DNA from: Myxococcales bacterium
GTDB taxonomy: Bacteria > Myxococcota_A > UBA9160 > UBA4427
DNA length: 33,124 nucleotides
Assembly (NCBI GenBank): GCA_022563535.1
Contig: JADFNE010000050.1
Span: 1-33,124, forward strand
Reading direction: 5' to 3'
The stretch's first letter is position 1, and the number at the start of each line of letters is the position of its first letter. This document shows, in pieces, positions 31,377-33,124 of the stretch. The notes under the pieces were generated by a model, which made no database searches, was not told the origin of the DNA, and saw only the letters and a list, made by a program, of their open reading frames with translations. The position numbers were made by a program, and so were the translations under genes.

Positions 31377-32929
31377 GCAGCTGTACAGAAACCCCCTGAA
31401 GACGACGTAGAAGCGTCCGGCGTAGGGATCCTCAGCTCGTCAGAGCCCGCCGCGGGAACCTTCAGGAACATCACACATAAGAGCGGGGTTACGGTGACGG
31501 CGGTCAGCCAACTGAGCATCAATGAGGCGAGCACCACCTGAAAGAGCGAGCGACAGAATTCACCTGTCGAATCATCGGAAGTGCCGATGGCCGCGAATGC
31601 GAGTACCGCAATGACCGTCGCGCCGAGCAGCGGCATTGAAGTCTGCGACACCACTGCCGCGGCGGCTTCCTCGGGCTTTTCGCCTCTTCCGAGCCGGATC
31701 AGCATGCCGTCGACGACGACGATCGCGTTGTCGACCAGCATCCCCAGCGCGATGATGAGCGCTCCAAGTGAAATGCGCTCGAGCGCGACTCCCATGGGCC
31801 CCATGATGATGAACGTTCCGCTGATCGTGAGTACCAGGATGAACCCGATCAGCAAACCGCTGCGAAGGCCCATGAACAACAGCAGGACCGCGATCACAAT
31901 CGCGACCGCTTCGGCCAGACTCAGGACGAAGCTCGAAATTGCGATCTGGACCGCTTGGGACTGCAGCGAGACGATCCCAAATTCAATGCCGAGGGGGGTC
32001 TGGCCTCGCAGCTCGTCCATGCGCTTGCGCAGCGCTTCGCCCATCTTGACCACGTTGCCGCCCGATGTCGTCGAGATCCCCAGGCCGATCGCGGCGTTGC
32101 CGTCGTAGCGGATCAGATGATCGGGCGGGTCCACGTAGCCCCGGCGCACAGTCGCGACATCGCGCAGGTAGATCTGTTGAGTTCCTCCGCGGAGCAGGAT
32201 TCCTTCCAACTGTTCGATCGTCGTCGAACTGCCCGTGGGCTCGATCGCGATAAATTCGCGGCCTACGCTCACCCGGCCCGCATCAACGACCGCGTTCTTC
32301 TGTCGCAGTTCGTCTGCGATGACCGCCGTAGAGATTCCGAGTTGGGCCATTCGATCCCGCGAGAGTTCGACGTAAATGGCTTCCGCACGCTCGCCATAGG
32401 TCGTGATCTTGGCCACGTCGTGTACGAGCAATAGCTCGCGTTTCAGGAGGTCGACGTACTTCTTGAGTTCGGCGTAAGAATATTCGGAGCCGTAGACCGC
32501 TACGAAGACTCCGTACACGTCGCCGTAGTCGTCAATCACGATCGAGGGCCCGGCACCCGGCGGCAGCATACGCTGAGCGTCGTTTACCTTGCGTCGCAAC
32601 TCATCCCAGACTTGCGGGAGATCGTCGGCCTTGTATTTCGCCTTGATCTTAACGGTGAGTGTCGAGAGACCGCGATCAGATTTCGAGCTGACTTCGTCGA
32701 GCTGTCCCATTTGTTGCACGGCGATCTCGAGTTCGTCCGTGACTTCTTCTTCTACTTCAGTCGCTGACGCACCGGGGTAGGGGGTGACGACCAGGGCGTC
32801 CTTGATGGTGAATTCTGGATCTTCGAGTCTCGGAAGTTTCTGAAATGTCTGCAGGCCGCCCACAAGCATGAGGACAGTGAGGGTCAGCGTGAGAACGCGG
32901 TTCTGGATCGCAAACGTGGCAAGATTCAT
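31352..32929 (-). CDS. RND efflux permease, N-terminal half (frameshifted part)
   Basis: 525 residues, of which roughly the last 24 are out of frame relative to the family. Starts MNLATFAIQNRVLTLTLTVLML (TM1), then FQKLPRLEDPEF, the porter domain, helices 2-6, and GMLVDNAIVVVDG in TM4, where the proton-relay Asp pair of AcrB is Asp-Asn here. Residues up to LRIP fit; the tail TPDASTSSSGGFCTAACGCAGSP does not. The gene lies 20 bases after the stop of the adaptor gene, so the two are co-transcribed. Substrate unknown; the type belongs to multidrug or heavy-metal efflux families that work with an adaptor and an outer-membrane factor, which is not in the window. Confidence 0.82.
   Translation of the reverse strand: MNLATFAIQNRVLTLTLTVLMLVGGLQTFQKLPRLEDPEFTIKDALVVTPYPGASATEVEEEVTDELEIAVQQMGQLDEVSSKSDRGLSTLTVKIKAKYKADDLPQVWDELRRKVNDAQRMLPPGAGPSIVIDDYGDVYGVFVAVYGSEYSYAELKKYVDLLKRELLLVHDVAKITTYGERAEAIYVELSRDRMAQLGISTAVIADELRQKNAVVDAGRVSVGREFIAIEPTGSSTTIEQLEGILLRGGTQQIYLRDVATVRRGYVDPPDHLIRYDGNAAIGLGISTTSGGNVVKMGEALRKRMDELRGQTPLGIEFGIVSLQSQAVQIAISSFVLSLAEAVAIVIAVLLLFMGLRSGLLIGFILVLTISGTFIIMGPMGVALERISLGALIIALGMLVDNAIVVVDGMLIRLGRGEKPEEAAAAVVSQTSMPLLGATVIAVLAFAAIGTSDDSTGEFCRSLFQVVLASLMLSWLTAVTVTPLLCVMFLKVPAAGSDELRIPTPDASTSSSGGFCTAACGCAGSP
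31421..31431 (-). other. Frameshift site in the RND permease gene
   Basis: Coding strand GGATCCCTACG. Family-consistent reading needs IP then YAGRFYVVF, i.e. one base more than present, next to the CCC of the coding strand (GGG at 31425-31427 on plus). Adding one base makes the 3053-base interval a whole number of codons. No canonical slippery heptamer is present. This could be a real deletion or a sequencing error. Confidence 0.75.
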
Positions 32930-32949
32930 CGACTGGATTCCGCCCTTGG

Positions 32950-33123
32950 TTAACCCTGGTGCCGGCGGACGCGCATGCCTTCACGCAGCTGGTGCACGCC
33001 CGACACCGCAATCCAGTCGCCACCTGCAAGGCCGCTCGTCACCGTGACACTCTTGCCCGTGAGCGGGCCGAGTTCCACCGGAGAGCGGCTGACCTGCATG
33101 CTCGACGGGTCCACCTTCCATAC
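32950..33123 (-). CDS. RND efflux adaptor (membrane fusion protein), 3' end only
   Basis: Reads VWKVDPSSMQVSRSPVELG and continues to a TAA at 32950-32952; 57 residues are visible and the rest lies beyond the window edge. VWKVD, VTVTSGLAGGDWIAVSG and HQLREGMRV are the C-terminal membrane-proximal segment of AcrA-type adaptors. It ends 20 bases before the ATG of the RND permease, so it is the first visible gene of the efflux operon. Confidence 0.85.
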   Translation of the reverse strand, partial: VWKVDPSSMQVSRSPVELGPLTGKSVTVTSGLAGGDWIAVSGVHQLREGMRVRRHQG

Positions 33124-33124
33124 A

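Noticed and set aside
31415-31435. Programmed -1 frameshifting in the RND gene
   Set aside because: No X-XXY-YYZ slippery heptamer and no downstream stem seen; a missing base is simpler. Not excluded without reads.
30375-31541. Plus-strand ORF of 388 codons over the RND gene
   Set aside because: Antisense to conserved RND sequence on both sides of the frameshift.

Overview
The window is GC-rich and almost fully coding, about 33 kb of bacterial chromosome. It looks Gram-negative: outer-membrane beta-barrels ending in phenylalanine, a type V-like autotransporter, an outer-membrane phospholipase A, lipobox lipoproteins and an RND efflux pump. An F420-type luciferase-like oxidoreductase beside pyridoxamine-oxidase-like and medium-chain dehydrogenase genes suggests a deltaproteobacterial-type lineage (Myxococcota, Binatota or similar). 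That placement is inference. I see no tRNA, rRNA, CRISPR array, transposase or integrase, and no clear mobile-element boundary.

Left part (1-13.3 kb). It opens with the 3' part of a caspase-like protease gene carrying a C-terminal EF-hand-like loop, then a small beta-barrel, a methyltransferase, a second beta-barrel on the other strand and a small cysteine-rich membrane-anchored protein. A minus-strand run follows: carboxylesterase translationally coupled to an endonuclease/exonuclease/phosphatase-family hydrolase, a YheT-like hydrolase, and the ABC-F translation factor EttA. FxsA is divergent. A second minus-strand run holds an F420-type oxidoreductase, a TVP38/DedA membrane protein, an MDR-type quinone oxidoreductase and a coupled pyridoxamine-oxidase-like protein.

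Middle (13.6-17.3 kb). A 1241-residue autotransporter has a passenger built of 21-residue Gly/Asp repeats, and about 0.75 kb of that passenger has been tandemly duplicated.

Right part (17.3-29.9 kb). This is a dense block of envelope genes, many of unknown function: a DUF4410 lipoprotein, an unusual fusion of a dicarboxylate/amino-acid symporter with a periplasmic amino-acid-binding domain, a glycine-zipper protein, a DUF2092-like protein coupled to a four-cysteine secreted protein, a beta-barrel, an M48 metalloprotease lipoprotein coupled to an AI-2E family permease, a small helical periplasmic protein, OMPLA, a DUF4105 (Lnb-like) membrane protein and a DUF4056-like lipoprotein.

Right edge (29.9-33.1 kb). 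An RND efflux permease gene is split by one -1 frame change and is preceded by the 3' end of its membrane-fusion adaptor gene.

The most unusual object is the symporter/binding-protein fusion at 18090-20246. It has an added ninth membrane helix that would place the binding domain in the periplasm, and the usual transport signatures of the symporter family are replaced. It could be a binding-protein-dependent elevator transporter, analogous to TRAP systems, or a receptor derived from a transporter.
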